The notes beneath the pieces are model-generated. The model did no database searches. It was not told where the DNA came from and was given only the letters and a program-made list of their open reading frames with translations. The position numbers and the translations under genes were made by a program. From Branchiostoma floridae (Eukaryota; Chordata; Leptocardii; Amphioxiformes; Branchiostomatidae), in NCBI RefSeq assembly GCF_000003815.2, contig NC_049989.1, forward strand, positions 20,679,448 to 20,743,447: 64,000 bases of DNA, written 5' to 3'. The number at the start of each line of letters is the position of its first letter. The stretch's first letter is position 1. This document shows positions 1-50,375 of the stretch, piece by piece.

Positions 1-870
1 CAAAAAATAGGTCGTGGGGGCGTTGCCCCCACAATAAAATCAGCTGAAACACCCAAAAATCAAATTGAAACCCTTGTGAAAATTTTCACTGATGAAATTT
101 TCATCAAATCTTGCTAGTCTACTCACTAACTGGCAAAATTTGCCGCTGAAAATGCAGGAAATGACGTTTCAGAGGGTCCAAAATTTCAAAGGACTCACGC
201 CTTTGGCACTGGACATGGTGGGGTTGCCGGAGCGTCGTCCCCCACGACCCTTTTTACTAGTAGAAATTTCATTACCAAAGTTAGCTTTGTTTACATGCAA
301 ATTGTTCCCCTCAAATGCAGGAAATGGCATTTGAAATGTCCTGATTTCAAAATTTCTCCAGAACTCTTTTGTGACGGCTTGCGCCTTTGGGGCTCACGAC
401 AACGTAGTGCAAAATATGTTGGGGCGTGGGTCGTCTCCCTCAAAAATCGTTTTCACTACTATAGAAGTGTCATTAAATTCAGCTTACTCTGTCAGCAAAA
501 TCTGTCCCTCAAAATGCAGGAAATGCCGTTTCAGAGGATTTAGATTTAAAAATTTCCCAGAACCTACCTTGCAACGGCTCGTGCCTTAACCGCTCGAATT
601 GGTGAAAATATGTTGGGGGTGTCGCCCTCAATAAAAAGCTAAAACTATGTGTATTTTTGATGGAAATGCCATTGAAGTTAGCCTAGTCTGGCAGCAAAAT
701 TTTCCCCTCAAAGGCAGGAAATAGCGTTTCAGAGGGTTTGGATTTTAAAGGGTTTGGACCCTAGAAGGTCACGCCTCCGGCGCGACGCCTCGGGCCTTCG
801 GCCCTCGATTCAGTGCTATGAAAAAATTTCGCCCCCACAACTAAGAAATGGTGCCGCCGCCTCTGTATAT
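1..870. repeat. Tandem ~160-200 bp repeat block (transposon-like)
   Basis: A motif containing AATGCAGGAAATG or a close variant recurs near 151, 314, 513 and 712, each followed by a related stretch with a 'GAGGGTTT/GATTT' core and by GC-rich 'gcctttggc'-type sequence. The units are about 160-200 bp and diverged. Related sequence occurs near 23640-23790 (inverted) and at about 31500-31660 inside the inverted-repeat element at 30104-31692, so this block is probably part of a member of that DNA-transposon family. No protein-coding potential is evident. Confidence 0.6.
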
Positions 871-882
871 GTTCACTAGCAT

Positions 883-1000
883 TTGTGTGTGTGTCTGTCT
901 GTGTGTGTATCTATCTTTGTGTGTGTGTCTGTTTCTGTATGTGTGCAAGTGTGTGTGTGTGTGCATGTATGTGTGCATGTGTGTCTGGATGTATTGTTTT
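883..1000. repeat. (TG)n-rich microsatellite
   Basis: Imperfect TG dinucleotide run with interspersed TC and TA. Open frames across it are low-complexity Thr/His or Val/Cys strings and are not genes. Confidence 0.9.
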
Positions 1001-1815
1001 CATACTTGGTTGATGACCAACATGTAAACTGCTGTTTTTCAGAGTCTGAAGTGCCTGATGCATCCTGAATGTCACAGCAAGAAGGAAAATGTCGCACACC
1101 TGACAACACATGCAGAATGCTTCATTTCTTTATTTAAACCAGCTGCAAGTTGATGAAAATGTCTAAAAAAATGTCAATGTTCCAATAAGAACTAGTTAAC
1201 ACTATTATAACAGGAGAGACAAGCTAGGCTAGCCAAAGCTAGGCTCCACTAGGCCAGGCTAGGTAAAGTGATATCTTTTCTGTTTCAATGATCTGAAATT
1301 TTATGATGCCAATGTGTACAAATGTATGATATCTCTGTTGGTAGCTTGAACTGTGTGAGTTCTTGTTTTATGTTTGGGAAGACAAAAAAGCTGGTCAGTT
1401 GAATGTCTTGCAAGTTAAGAAAATTCTCTGATTGCAAAGTGCAGACATCTTCAGCAACTTGAATACCTTGAATGGAAAAAAAAATACTATGTCTCTCTTA
1501 GAAATGTAAGTAAATAACAGATGTTTTAATTAAAAATACATTAGAACAGGCAAAAGTCTTTATACAATGAAGTTAACACACACACACATACACACACAAA
1601 AGCAATAGAGAAAACGAAAATCAAAAGTTGTTTAAATTTTAGTTTATTTTGCCTGCATGTAAAGGATTGCATGAGCAATGAAACCTGTGAATAAACCATG
1701 TTTGATATTATATGCCTCATTGTGTGTTGCCTCTGTTGCACTTATTAAGTGTGAATGAGTGAGAAAGAAATGGTTACATGTCATTTAGTTTCAGTTTATT
1801 GTTTGATCTACTGTT

Positions 1816-2376
1816 AAAGGGGCCCAGGGCAGTTTTTAGAGCATTCATATAATAATAGATTAAAAATATTCTGGATGAGACAATCGGTGCGATATTGACA
1901 TTTACTTTAACATTCTAGCACATTTGTATCATTACTTTGTACTTTCAGTGTTTAAAAGGACGCACAAACATACCGCAAACGGCCCCCGTTGATTTATTGG
2001 GCCCTTCAATAAATCAGCACAGGATCGAGTCACTAACAGTTTTCCGTCGTTAATTTTGGGTGATTTTTGAACGCGTGAGGTCACCAAAAGAATTGAATCT
2101 GATTCGCCCGTTCACAAATCGAAACCTTATTCGAACACCATTCGTGATGATATCTCCGGAGGCGTTCGGGATTCATTGGTCATGTTCGCATGCTTCCGAA
2201 AATTTAAAATAATGGCACGTGCAGCGCTCAGATATTCAATGAGTTCTCACCACCCAACGACATCTCAACTTTGCTCAATGAAGGTCGATATGCAATGAGA
2301 TAGTGCCTAATTAACTGTGTAAAATGACTTGAAAATTAAAATTAGAAATACAAAAAAAAATGCTCAGGGCGCCTTT
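1816..2376. mobile_element. Inverted-repeat MITE, family A copy 1
   Basis: Begins AAAGGGGCCCAGGGCAG and ends with an imperfect inverted copy (CTCAGGGCGCCTTT). The interior, from 'ctggatgagacaatcggt' on, is shared over hundreds of bases with 11359-11949. The two copies define a dispersed non-autonomous element with terminal inverted repeats. It holds no ORF of note. The neighbouring stretch 1000-2970 shows nothing else I can assign. Confidence 0.7.
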
Positions 2377-2969
2377 GATACAGTAGTGAAAATGAATCGA
2401 CTGCAATTTGGAATTTGATTCAGACCATATGTGGAGCATATGGAAAATTATATACCTATCAACTCTAACTAATCTACAGGGGAGAAAAGAGTCACAGCAA
2501 CATTTTTCTACCACACACTAGGCTTCACATGTGGCTGGAAAAATAGTAGAAATGGTGACGTTGGGAGTTGCCATCTTCAAAATTAAGGTCTCATTACTCC
2601 AAAGGGTACCCTTGTCTTGTAAAAGAGATCCGAACCTGAAATAAACAGATTACATAGGACGCATGTTTTTAGTGGTTAAGCCAGCCGAACCGATCTCGAA
2701 AGTTGGATTTGTAAAAGTTTGTTTGGTACCAAGGAGGAAATTAGTAGGTAAAGTTACCATTCCTGAAATTATGGTTTAGATGAAAGACTCATAAGATGCA
2801 CCAACTGAGTGTGTAAACATGATAAATGTTTCATCAAACAGAACCACATTGAACATCTTACTCATTGTTTGTCGAGCTAATTCTTACCACATTTACAAAG
2901 CAGGACACAAAAGGGGCATTGAACACCCCTCTGTGAGGTTAAAGACTTAATTATCTTAACGCTAATTAA

Positions 2970-3045
2970 CTTTCAACCAATCAAATCGTTCCGTAGATAC
3001 CAAGATACTCCTTGCAAAGAAAGGCTGGTTCTGATTGGTGGAAGC
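2970..3045 (+). promoter_or_regulatory. Putative PIWI gene 1 promoter, paired CCAAT boxes
   Basis: CCAATCAAATC lies at 2977-2987 and an inverted box CTGATTGGT at 3031-3039. PIWI gene 2 has the same 11-mer at 21971-21981 and the same inverted box at 22017-22025 upstream of its start. Shared motif, order and spacing (54 versus 46 bp) suggest an NF-Y-type core promoter. The transcription start and the non-coding first exon, presumably within 3050-3500, cannot be fixed from sequence alone. Between here and 4770 I see only one repeat copy (4317-4640). Confidence 0.5.
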
Positions 3046-4316
3046 CTAGCCCACCCATCCCTCCCAAGTTGTTGCTTCCCTAGAGGACCAAAGCCAGATG
3101 CTAGAACGTCCCACGCTAGAAGGGCGACTCAGCGTTCTGGACTTTTTACACCCGTTTTCAGCGCAAATTCTGTCCGTTGTTGGTTTCTTGGGAGGGTGTT
3201 TGCCATTTAAGAAGAAAGATTAGAAGATGTGCGAAGCTTAGACGACAGAAGCGGACCCGAAACTGCACAAGAGACGAGTGTCAGTCCCGTTTGTTTTTGT
3301 CCGACTCCGAGTGCAGACTGAAGAGTTGAAACGTCTGTGGTAGGCCGCGGCCGTAGGATACTAGTAATTTCTTCAGTCTTGGTAAGTCTACCGTCGTTTG
3401 TTCTCAAGAAATCGTCACTAGTAGTTTGGAGGAAATTTGTGGAATGTTTGATGTTGCGTGTGTTTTGTTCTGACAAAATGACAAGGGAATCTTAGATGTT
3501 GCGAACTGAAGACGATATCTTTACTCGCTAGTTTTTCCGTTCAGTTCCCCTCGATTAAACAAAAAATCCAAGACACCTTTGAAAATATAGCGAGTTTTGA
3601 CTTTGGGGGATCAAGGTAGGTTTTCCTGGCATCGTGGACTGGCACTTCTGTGTCCCAAGTATGACGGATCGTGTGACGTGAGACGGACAGAACACCCACT
3701 TGGATTTTCCGGGAATTTGTTCCACATTCCAATCGGGTAATTTACAGGGTTAAAGGTCACTCCACACTCAGTGACAGAAGTTGATTTAATATATTAAATG
3801 TAGCCTGAGTCTTTGAATGTGATTGTCACATAATTTTGTGTGAACCTGATGGTCAGATCTGATTTTCTTTCTGCTAACGTTAACCCCACAGACAGCAAAC
3901 GTCGCATATGACAATAGATGGTCACTATCTTCCCCACTATCCTCTGCTTGGAGAGAAAGTTAGAGCACCATCCCTTGGGGTAGTGGTGCACAAGCAAACA
4001 AAACTGCTGCACGGTTGGAAGTAAATTGCAACATGGTTTAGTGGCATATCAGACCAATGTCAGTTTCCACGTAATTTTCTGTTCAAGGGATCAGAAGCCA
4101 CTCCATGATCTTGACTCACTGAGAGAAAGGCCACATATGTTTTGATTCATGCTGTTTTGCCTTATCTCTACATCTGCTTTGATGTCCCTGAATGTGTCTC
4201 TTGGAGGTTGTAAATCATGTCAGGAAGACACCCAGGGTTTATTGGTATTTCAGCTAGAAAATAGATCGAACAGATAAGACACTCCCTCAGCGTCATCTGT
4301 CTTAGGTTATACATGA

Positions 4317-4640
4317 CAGGGCTGGAAATACCACCTGCATATGCTTATTATTATTGAACAGTTAATCTGTAATATCTGACACAAAAATTGGACTCACCCA
4401 AATTTTCATATGCAGGTTAGTGCAGGTAAAATTGGAGCTGTGCAGGTACATTTTGTATTTCTAGTGTCTACCTGCACCTAACCTACACTGGTCCATGTAC
4501 TGACTGGGTTTTATACATACATGTCCTATGATATAGGTGTAACGTTATATGGATTGTTATTAGCTGCATTGACTGATATCTATAATATAATAAAGTATAA
4601 AAGTTAAAGTATCAATGGTTCCTGAACAATTTTAGTATGA
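4317..4640. repeat. MITE 'CAGGGCTCGAAATAC' family, truncated copy
   Basis: Starts CAGGGCTGGAAATACC and continues with GCAGGTTAGTGCAGGTA-like sequence that matches 38520-38700 closely. The right terminal repeat is not visible, so the copy is truncated or diverged. It lies just upstream of the start exon of PIWI gene 1. Confidence 0.6.
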
Positions 4641-4789
4641 TCCATACTTCATATACTGTGCCTGTGCTATCTTTTCATGAGTCTGGGACAGGACTGCCAA
4701 CTACTTAGCTTTAATTTTTAATCTTCAGGGATGTAGATCACATTTTTCATTCCATGTTGTTTTCATCTCAGGAAAAACCTTGAGAAACC

Positions 4790-19367
<14,578 letters not shown>

Positions 19368-20211
19368 GTCACAGGTCACGACCCAGGGCAAAGGGCGGAG
19401 GTCATGAGCTTGCAGAACATTCCATACCATTTTGCCATTTGACAATCTGGAAAAAAACACTGTTCTTCCACTATATTGTCACAGGTTGTGACCTAAAGTA
19501 AGGGGAAAAGGTTAGGCACATTAGCTAACTCATGTTCCTAACAGAACATAACATCCATGCTATGCCATCTGAAACCTACCCAAACACTATCTTTTCACAA
19601 CATAGGGCTTTATACACAACCATTCACTCACTCAATGTTGCAAAGGTAATTGTTGTCTTAAGTAAAATGAAAGCTTTTAACTCTGTTGTCTTAAATAAAA
19701 TGAAAGCTTTTAACTCCGTCCAAAGTACATGTATTACAAATGTATGTACAAACTACAACTGTCTGTTTCTAAGAAGACATATTTTTGACAAGAGAGATGC
19801 CTTCCTGGCAAGATATTTTTAAGAAAAGTGTGATCCAGCATAGAAATTTTACATGGAATAACGGCGCCTTTTAGTCATTGCACACCTACTATAGTATAAC
19901 CTTTTGAATTCAGTGTATTTTGTTACAAACTCAGGGTTACAATGTGTATCAACAAAGTGGATCCTCAAGTCCTGGCTAATATTTTTGGTTATACATGTAT
20001 TTGCTTCTAACATTCCTAACACAGGTTATCCCAGATATGGACTTACTGTGTAGGATGGACTACCAATGTACTAGTTATGTTTTAGAGTTGAAATTAGAAA
20101 AACATTGTATTCTTTGTTGTCAGACACCTTTTTTTTATCCTGTTACTTGCAATTAGCCTTTGGGCATGAACTTGCAATTATAAACTTTGTTGTCTTTTTT
20201 TAATGATGTTC

Positions 20212-20452
20212 GGCCACACCAATTTAATTTGTTGGTTTTCGGTAGAAAAAAAAAGAGATGTGGTAAACTAGAAAAACATTATACAAGCAAAGCCAGAGGA
20301 CCAGGCTTGTGCCTTGGTGCACTCAGTTTTATGGAGTGAATACAGTCATATTGAAGTTTCCTTCCTGCCTTCTGCTTTTATGATGTCATCTACACTTTCA
20401 CATGAAATTGTCCGAGAACAAAGGAAATAAATTGGTGTGACGGCTGTGGCCT
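20212..20452. mobile_element. MITE family C, copy 2 (decayed)
   Basis: CGGCCACACCAATTTAATTT at the left and AAATAAATTGGTGTGACGG at the right form an inverted repeat related to 6596-6962. The interior is unrelated or diverged. Confidence 0.6.
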
Positions 20453-20829
20453 TAGGTCAAATAGGCAAGTACTAAATGAAAGGTGTTAAAATCTTTGATA
20501 TAGTACTTATTCTATTAATCACACGTTTATGTTTTAACCACACCACATGTTATAATGTTTAGAAAGTTGTCATGTCTCTTGGGTTTGGTAACTCAGGTTG
20601 TTTTTGCCAATAGCACTGACATGTTAGTGTTTTGTTTTCATGCAAGTTCAAGGAAGGTTGTATCTTCAAGATCATGAGATGTTAGCCCCCAACAGGCCTT
20701 CCTATGTTGATTGGGGATACGGATCGCAAAGTTTGCAATTACTGCTAATCTCCAAGCAGACCTTGTGGTGGTGTAACAGTGGGGTTCAAGTGCTGCCAAA
20801 CCAACTGACTACACCAACAGCTCTTAGCT

Positions 20830-20895
20830 TTCGGTGTTGTGGTTTGCACGTTAGATTTGTGATCCGGCTGCCCAGGTTCGAATCCTGGGAGTCGA
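20830..20895 (+). repeat. tRNA-like sequence (T-arm intact)
   Basis: CCCAGGTTCGAATCCTGGG is a perfect T-arm and loop, preceded by a diverged A-box-like region (GTGGTTTGCACGTTAG). The acceptor stem cannot be closed, so this is probably a tRNA pseudogene or SINE head rather than a working tRNA gene. Confidence 0.5.
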
Positions 20896-20939
20896 GATAT
20901 TGTTTCTTTGTGTTCCTGTACTCCCCTGTTGTTTCACTG

Positions 20940-21008
20940 GTTCCCAAACCGGGAATCAAACTGGGGCCTTGGCAGTGAGAGTGCCAAATCCTAACCACTA
21001 GACCATAT
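20940..21008 (-). pseudogene. tRNA-Glu(CTC)-like pseudogene
   Basis: Minus strand reads TGGTCTAGTGGTTAGGAT (D-arm), then stem TGGCA, loop CTCTCAC, stem TGCCA (perfect anticodon arm, anticodon CTC), then GTTTGATTCCC (T-loop region). The acceptor stem does not pair and the T-stem has a mismatch. It is either a decayed tRNA-Glu gene or a tRNA-Glu-derived repeat. Confidence 0.65.
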
Positions 21009-21964
21009 TTGTGATCCGCACCTCTGCTTGCAGAGTATAGCATGGGACTTTTTCTTACTATGTTCTTTCAAAACTAGTACTAGTATTCTGTTTTACTTTC
21101 ATTGTAGTGATTTTTAGTCTTGAGTATCTGAGTTTTGGATGATTAGTTGTGAAAAGGTGTTTTTTTTTTTCAATTTTAGAAATCTTTTAGTTTAACACTT
21201 TAACCCACCATGTTTGATAGTCATGTAGAGTTGGTCTTCTGTTCCATCTATACATTATTGATTAACACCTATTTGCTAACTAGTGAAATTAGTCAAAGTG
21301 TTGGTTTTTTGCCATACATTGTACCTGCATACAATTGTTGTGCAATAAAGTTTTATCTCATGAGTATCCAGCATTTGTTGTTTTTTGTGAATATCACACC
21401 AGACGTCCCAAATTTATGACATAATGGCTATATGTTAATGCAAACTGCTTTTGTCATCAAAGACATAGCTTAATTTTATTTTCATGTGTATGTGTGCATC
21501 TGTATGTGCATGTTTCTGTGTAACGTTATTTGTGTGTGTGTGTTTATGTCTGAGCGTGTGTATGTGTATCTATGAAAAGTATGATGTATGTTGTTAACTT
21601 GTTAGTTATTTAGAAAAGGAAAACTACATGTGTTCAAGTTTAGGGAAATATTGGAATGTTTTCCACCATTTTATTATCATACACCATTATCACACCAGAC
21701 GTCCCAAATCTATGACATAATTTAGAAGGATTCAAGGTTGACTATTTTATTTACTTGCAAATCAATTTAATTATTTTTATGCAATGAACCAAGATAATTT
21801 TTTCTCAAATGTCCAAAATGAAATATGTTGTGCCATTCACAGCAAACATAACTAAGACGTAAAATTTATCTATAAAATAGCATCACTGATTCATTCTGAC
21901 ACATAAGATGACATTTCCACATCCATCAATATGATCGATACGTCAATCACAGCGGTTGTCAAAC

Positions 21965-22155
21965 TTCCATCCAATCAAATCACCGCTTCCTTTTTTTCTG
22001 AGAAATAAGCGCTCCGCTGATTGGTCGGCATCATCAGACCAAATAAGGGACTCCCGCCTTGCTCAGAATGAAGCTTGACGAGAGGAGGACTGGATGGGTA
22101 TATGAGGTTTCAGACGTTTTTTGCTGAAAAGACAGCAAAAACAGAAGCCTAAGGT
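21965..22155 (+). promoter_or_regulatory. Putative PIWI gene 2 promoter and non-coding exon 1
   Basis: CCAATCAAATC at 21971-21981 and inverted CTGATTGGT at 22017-22025 match the pair upstream of gene 1. A CArG-like CCAAATAAGG follows at about 22040. A plausible first, non-coding exon ends at a donor AAG|GTAAAT near 22152. The next transcribed piece would start at 24213 after TTTTAATTCCAG. Start site and exon are inferred. Confidence 0.5.
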
Positions 22156-23639
22156 AAATATTCTTGTTGTACTTGTTAGTTAGATGTATTGTGTAGGTAG
22201 TGAGCTTACTAGTGAAGAGTTTTTGCGCCGTTAGATCTTGAAACTGAAAGTAAACGTTTTTGTCAGCGCGCGTCCTCCAGTGCTGTTTTCCCCAAGTGAC
22301 ATTGACATGCAAAACGGATTATTTACGACCTGAATTCTGGCCAAAAAATGTCTTCTGCAAGCGATGTCTTGTAGTAGAAATCTCCTTAGACTCTCTTAAC
22401 GTTGTTCAAGTATAGTCTGAGCAATTTTGGGACCGACTTTTGTCTTTGAAAACGTAAAATTAGGCTGAAAAACACGAAAGTTGAACTCTCTGGAGAGTAA
22501 GATGCCCGCCCACCCCAGAGCACGCGGTCCGCTACAAAATTCTGCTTTTCAAACTAGATTCTCTCATTTCTTGGACATTTTTGCATCGTTTTCATGTTAT
22601 ACAGTTGATCTTAAAAGATACAGGTTTGTTGTCATCTTGCCTGTGTTGACTTTGAGTTTGAGGCAGTACTTCACGACTCTGTGCTAAGCATGTGGTGTGT
22701 CGGCAGTTTTCTGAAATCCAAGATTCCAAGATGGCCACTTTGCAAAAATACAAGTCCAGACAGAGGCTAGGATATGCGACTGTTTTGGGGGTCTTTTTAG
22801 GGCGTTTTTTTTACTTCCAATTAAAAAAATGTATTGAGGGTTCCTTTTTTTTTTGGCATAGCCGACAAAAAGAAACACTGACAAAAGAAGCCCGACGAAA
22901 TAAGCCTGCAGTTGTTGTTGTTGTTTTCAAGCTTGGTGTTTTGATCTGTTTGTGTCTTTCTGTGCTGTTGTCCAAAACGTATATATTTCTATATTCATGA
23001 AGAAAAATGTCATATCAGTGAAACTTTCTTCACTTACCATTTTTCTTTAACGATATGATTTGTCCCTCCATGCAACCAGCATGCCCATATGATGATGATG
23101 ATAGATTTAAAACTTCCAACAACACTTCACAAAATAGCTGAGGTTTTCTAATTTCTGGGTAGTTGAGGAAAAAAAAGGATTTTTATTTGTTCCTTGCTAA
23201 TCTTTCATTACAACCCCTCTTTCTCACCATCTGGACCGAATTATTCACAGCAAAGTGTTGGAATGCCATTGTGACCTGCTCATAATTACCATGTCAATAG
23301 TCCTTCCTGTGTTTTATGCACAGGAGTGTGAAATGATGTCTGGCCATGGACAAGATCAAAGGGAGAACTGAGAAATCCGTCTCATGAAAGTGTACTGTAC
23401 AAAATTTGTAGCCTGGTATCCAGCCGTATAGCAATAACATACTAGTAGCATATACATGTAGTATTTGCATAGAGGAAAGAAGAGATTTAAATCAATGTAA
23501 TGAACAAGTGGAGTCAAAGCCCAAGTTTAATCTCATTGCCTTGTTTGCATTTCAAAAAGGTCAAGTGAATTCATTAGTACAGATAGATAAGTTCAGGGTT
23601 GTAGCCAGCCTGAAATCATTTTCCTTCCCCTCGATTTTA

Positions 23640-23790
23640 AATCCTATGAAGCACCTAAGGTGCAAGAGGTTGCGCTACGTTTCTAGGGGTGTCCGGGCAT
23701 ATTTCCCAGAAAATTTTGAAATCTAGACTCTGAAACCCTATTTCCTGCATTTTGAAGTGTAAATTTTGCTGGTAGACTAAGCTGTTCAAC
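23640..23790 (-). repeat. Fragment related to the 1-870 repeat block
   Basis: Contains 'ctgaaaccctatttcctgcatttt', the inverse of the aggaaat/cagagggtttt core seen at 150, 314, 513 and 712. Lies in the 5' UTR intron of gene 2. Confidence 0.5.
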
Positions 23791-24212
23791 GGCATATGTT
23801 TTGGTGAAAAATTACACAAGGGAGGCAGTTTTATTATATCTTATCATATCAATTTTTTTCTATAACAGAGGGCGGAATGGGCAAAATTTTTTCCGTCCCC
23901 AGCTTCGAAATAACATCAAACGACGGGTGCTGGCTACAACACTGGATAAGTTGTTGCACAATTATACAGAAATAGTATTTCTCTCAAAGTGTTGTATTTT
24001 TGGATAAAGCCTTTGATGAGGATGGTCAGACATATCTAAACTTATGCTAGCCATTATTGTTATAGTAATTACCCTATACCTTTGTTCTGTACATTGTGTA
24101 ATAGTAGCTGCCATACATTAGTGTATACAACTGTCATGCAATAAAGTTCAATATCCTGGATGCCTATCCCTCATCAACATTTTTACTAATCCTTGTTTGA
24201 TTTTAATTCCAG

Positions 24213-24267
24213 CCTAGAGTTCAGTTGGTTATTGTAACCAGTTGGCAGGAGAAACCAGGTACCAAAG
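24213..24267 (+). other. 5' UTR part of the gene 2 start exon
   Basis: Follows a good acceptor (TTTTAATTCCAG) and runs to an ATG in the context CCAAAGATGTCC. In gene 1 the start codon likewise lies shortly after an acceptor (4770-4771), so both genes seem to have an upstream non-coding exon. Confidence 0.6.
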
Positions 24268-47834
<23,567 letters not shown>

Positions 47835-50100
47835 GTCACATGTCACGACCCAAGGGTCAGAGGTCATGACCCAGAACGTGGGTCAGAGTTCAGGCTGAGA
47901 GCCAACCAACCAGGTGGCAGACAGTGTCACCAAGGCAGCTGATGTTCCTGTTCACGTAGAGAGTTGTGTAGAGTTAGCATGGTCCGTTGACCATTAGTAA
48001 GTAATCATGGTAAAACCAGTGCCAAAGAGATGTTTTAGGTTTACTAGAGAGGAAGCAGAAGCTAAAAGTAAGATGTTACTAACCAGGGAAGATTCTCCAA
48101 AGATGGTTAAAGCTACTGTAGTTTATAGATTATACTTGAGAGAATATATCTGANNNNNNNNNNNNNNNNNNNNNNNNNNNNNNNNNNNNNNNNNNNNNNN
48201 NNNNNNNNNNNNNNNNNNNNNNNNNNNNNNNNNNNNNNNNNNNNNNNNNNNNNNNNNNNNNNNNNNNNNNNNNNNNNNNNNNNNNNNNTTCTTTTTGTTC
48301 ACTCTATGATTGGTCTTGATATGTTTAAGTTAAACTCTTTCCTGTACCTCTCAGAGTAAGGTCAAAAAGTGTTGGGACCACAGAAAGAACAATCGGCAGG
48401 CAAAACATCTATGCAGATTTTGTTTTAATTTACTCTTCTTGCAAAAGGTGACACAAGATTGAGTAGATTTCTTTCTCTTTTTTTGCAAAAAGATAGCAAG
48501 GCAGGAATCAAGTACTATTTTCTCATTTTATAGCTATGAGACCTTATTTTGTTAGCCTCCAGGTTAAAGCATTGTCATCTCAGATCTCGATACAAGAAAA
48601 TCTTATTTCTTTTTTTCCTTTCTTGGTAAAAAGACGACAAGATACGTCCGGAGTTGATGTTTTCTGCTTTAACCTTCATAATGCTAAGGTAGCCATTTGA
48701 CACCAAAGTTTTGTTGGTTCTGGGGTTGACCAGCTGGGAGAAGAAGGTTAAGTAGACCTGAGCAAAGAAGTGGCCCAGAAGAAGATGAGTACAGATTTCA
48801 GAAAGTTTAATGTCATGGCATCACCTACCTAAAATTTCTGTTAACGTTTTGTCCCTCTCATTCTATGCAGTACAAATGCCAGCAAGTGCCCTTTTTGTTA
48901 GACAGGTGATTGCACAAGTTAAAATTCTTAAATGTCTCTCTGTCTAGCCTGAATCACCAAAGTTTCGTAACATGAACGCTAACTAGTTATGAAAGTCTGA
49001 TTTTGGTTTAGTAACGCCATTCCTTCCTTCTTTAGAAAAACTTAAGGAATGCAGAACAGTTGTAAGAGTTAAGAAGTCGAGCAATCATAAAGTTGACATT
49101 TAAGAAGATTGCAAACAAGATGACACGTTTTGGCTGGTTTCTGTCACATGCTAAACAGCCAAAGTTAAGAATACTTTCTGTATTTCTTTCTGTACTCATT
49201 CTGTTGTTTGAGGAAGAAATTATATATCCTTTGGGACCAAAACTTAGAGATCATAGAGCAACATATTATATTTTGTATTTCTACTTTTGTTTATTAAAAG
49301 TTTTCATGACATGGACTTGAAGCCCAATCTTTGTGTGTATTGATGGTTGACCAAATCAATTTTGAGTAAAGTATGCTTGTCATGGAATCCTTATCTTTTT
49401 TTAAAGCCATTTTGTCAGTTCACAGTATGGTTGGAAACTTGTTGGAGGGTGGAACAGACAGATATTGTGGATGTGTATGTAATCCACATAATCAAATCAA
49501 CACTACCTTATTCGGAAGCATGGACCTGTTATCGTTGACGATTTCATTCGTACGTTTCAATAGCTTTCTCAATCATGTGTAGCATGAGCAATTCCTCTTG
49601 GTTTCGAAATAGAACCAGAGATATTGTTGGCGTAGGAGGATTCACATGCGTTATCATCATTATGTATGCACTGCAGTTATTGAACAACAAAGTGTTAATA
49701 GATACTCAGGGAGGTGCACATTGACATTCTTTCATTAATGCTACACCAATTGGGAGCATTGACTAAAATACAGTTGTAGTTTTATCAAGGTCCTTGGGTT
49801 TTACACAATTTGTACAATAAGTGACACTCTTCCCCGTGTAAGGAGTCTAACAGTTATACTGGAATAACGAAATTCTGACAATACCTGTAACTACCATACT
49901 ATTGCCTTTAAATTGCTGAATGGAGTATATTTACTGGCGCTGCATTTATGCTAATAGACATTAAATTCACGTTGACGTTACATGGTAAATTTAGATAGAC
50001 GATTAAAGATATATATCCTCCTAAATAGTATGTAATTGCTTTGCTACAAAAATCACTCAAAACTACTTGGGAAAAGTATCACTAGTCGGTAAGATTGGCC
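47835..50100. other. Gene 2 3' flank and unassigned spacer
   Basis: Follows the stop at 47832-47834. It contains a 135-base gap (48154-48288) and otherwise AT-rich sequence with no recognisable gene, element or clear poly(A) site. Confidence 0.5.
48154..48288. other. Assembly gap (135 N)
   Basis: Run of N in the probable 3' UTR or spacer after gene 2. Confidence 1.
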
Positions 50101-50101
50101 C

Positions 50102-50375
50102 TTACAGTGGGAGCAGGAGTACGTCATCCCCATGTCCCAACCACTGGTCGTCTTGCTCTGGTAATAAAGTGTCATCTTGCTGTTCTAGGATGTTCCGCAT
50201 GGGTCCGTGTATCTGCACTTCTGCAATGTTCCTTACCGCAGCGTGACCTGGCTGTTCCGGAATGTTCCGTTCCGGATCTTGTACCTGCTGCTGAGGCTCT
50301 GGGTCCCGGGGTAGAGGATCACCCAGAGCGTCTCGCAGCCTCCTCCAGATCACCCAGAGCGTCTCGCAGCCTCGT
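50102..50375 (-). pseudogene. TLR C-terminal tail in a shifted frame
   Basis: The frame reading [20 protein letters not shown] and continuing to a stop at 50102 looks like the box 3 end of TIR plus a low-complexity tail with PERNIPEQ and PMRNILEQ motifs. It is offset from the main TLR frame by the small duplications described for the receptor. If those are assembly errors, this is simply the receptor's C-terminus. Confidence 0.6.

Larger units (their letters stand above)
19368..21960. other. Gene 1 3' UTR and spacer between the PIWI genes
   Basis: AATAAA motifs at 19694 and 21344 are candidate poly(A) signals; the sequence does not say which is used. The stretch also holds MITE C copy 2 (20212-20452), tRNA-like sequences (20820-21010) and a weak TG run (21480-21570). 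No further gene is visible. Confidence 0.5.

Noticed and set aside
883-1111. Thr/His-rich and Val/Cys-rich ORFs
   Set aside because: They translate a TG microsatellite.
20940-21008. Functional tRNA-Glu gene
   Set aside because: The anticodon arm is perfect, but the acceptor stem does not pair and the T-stem has a mismatch, so it is called a pseudogene or repeat.
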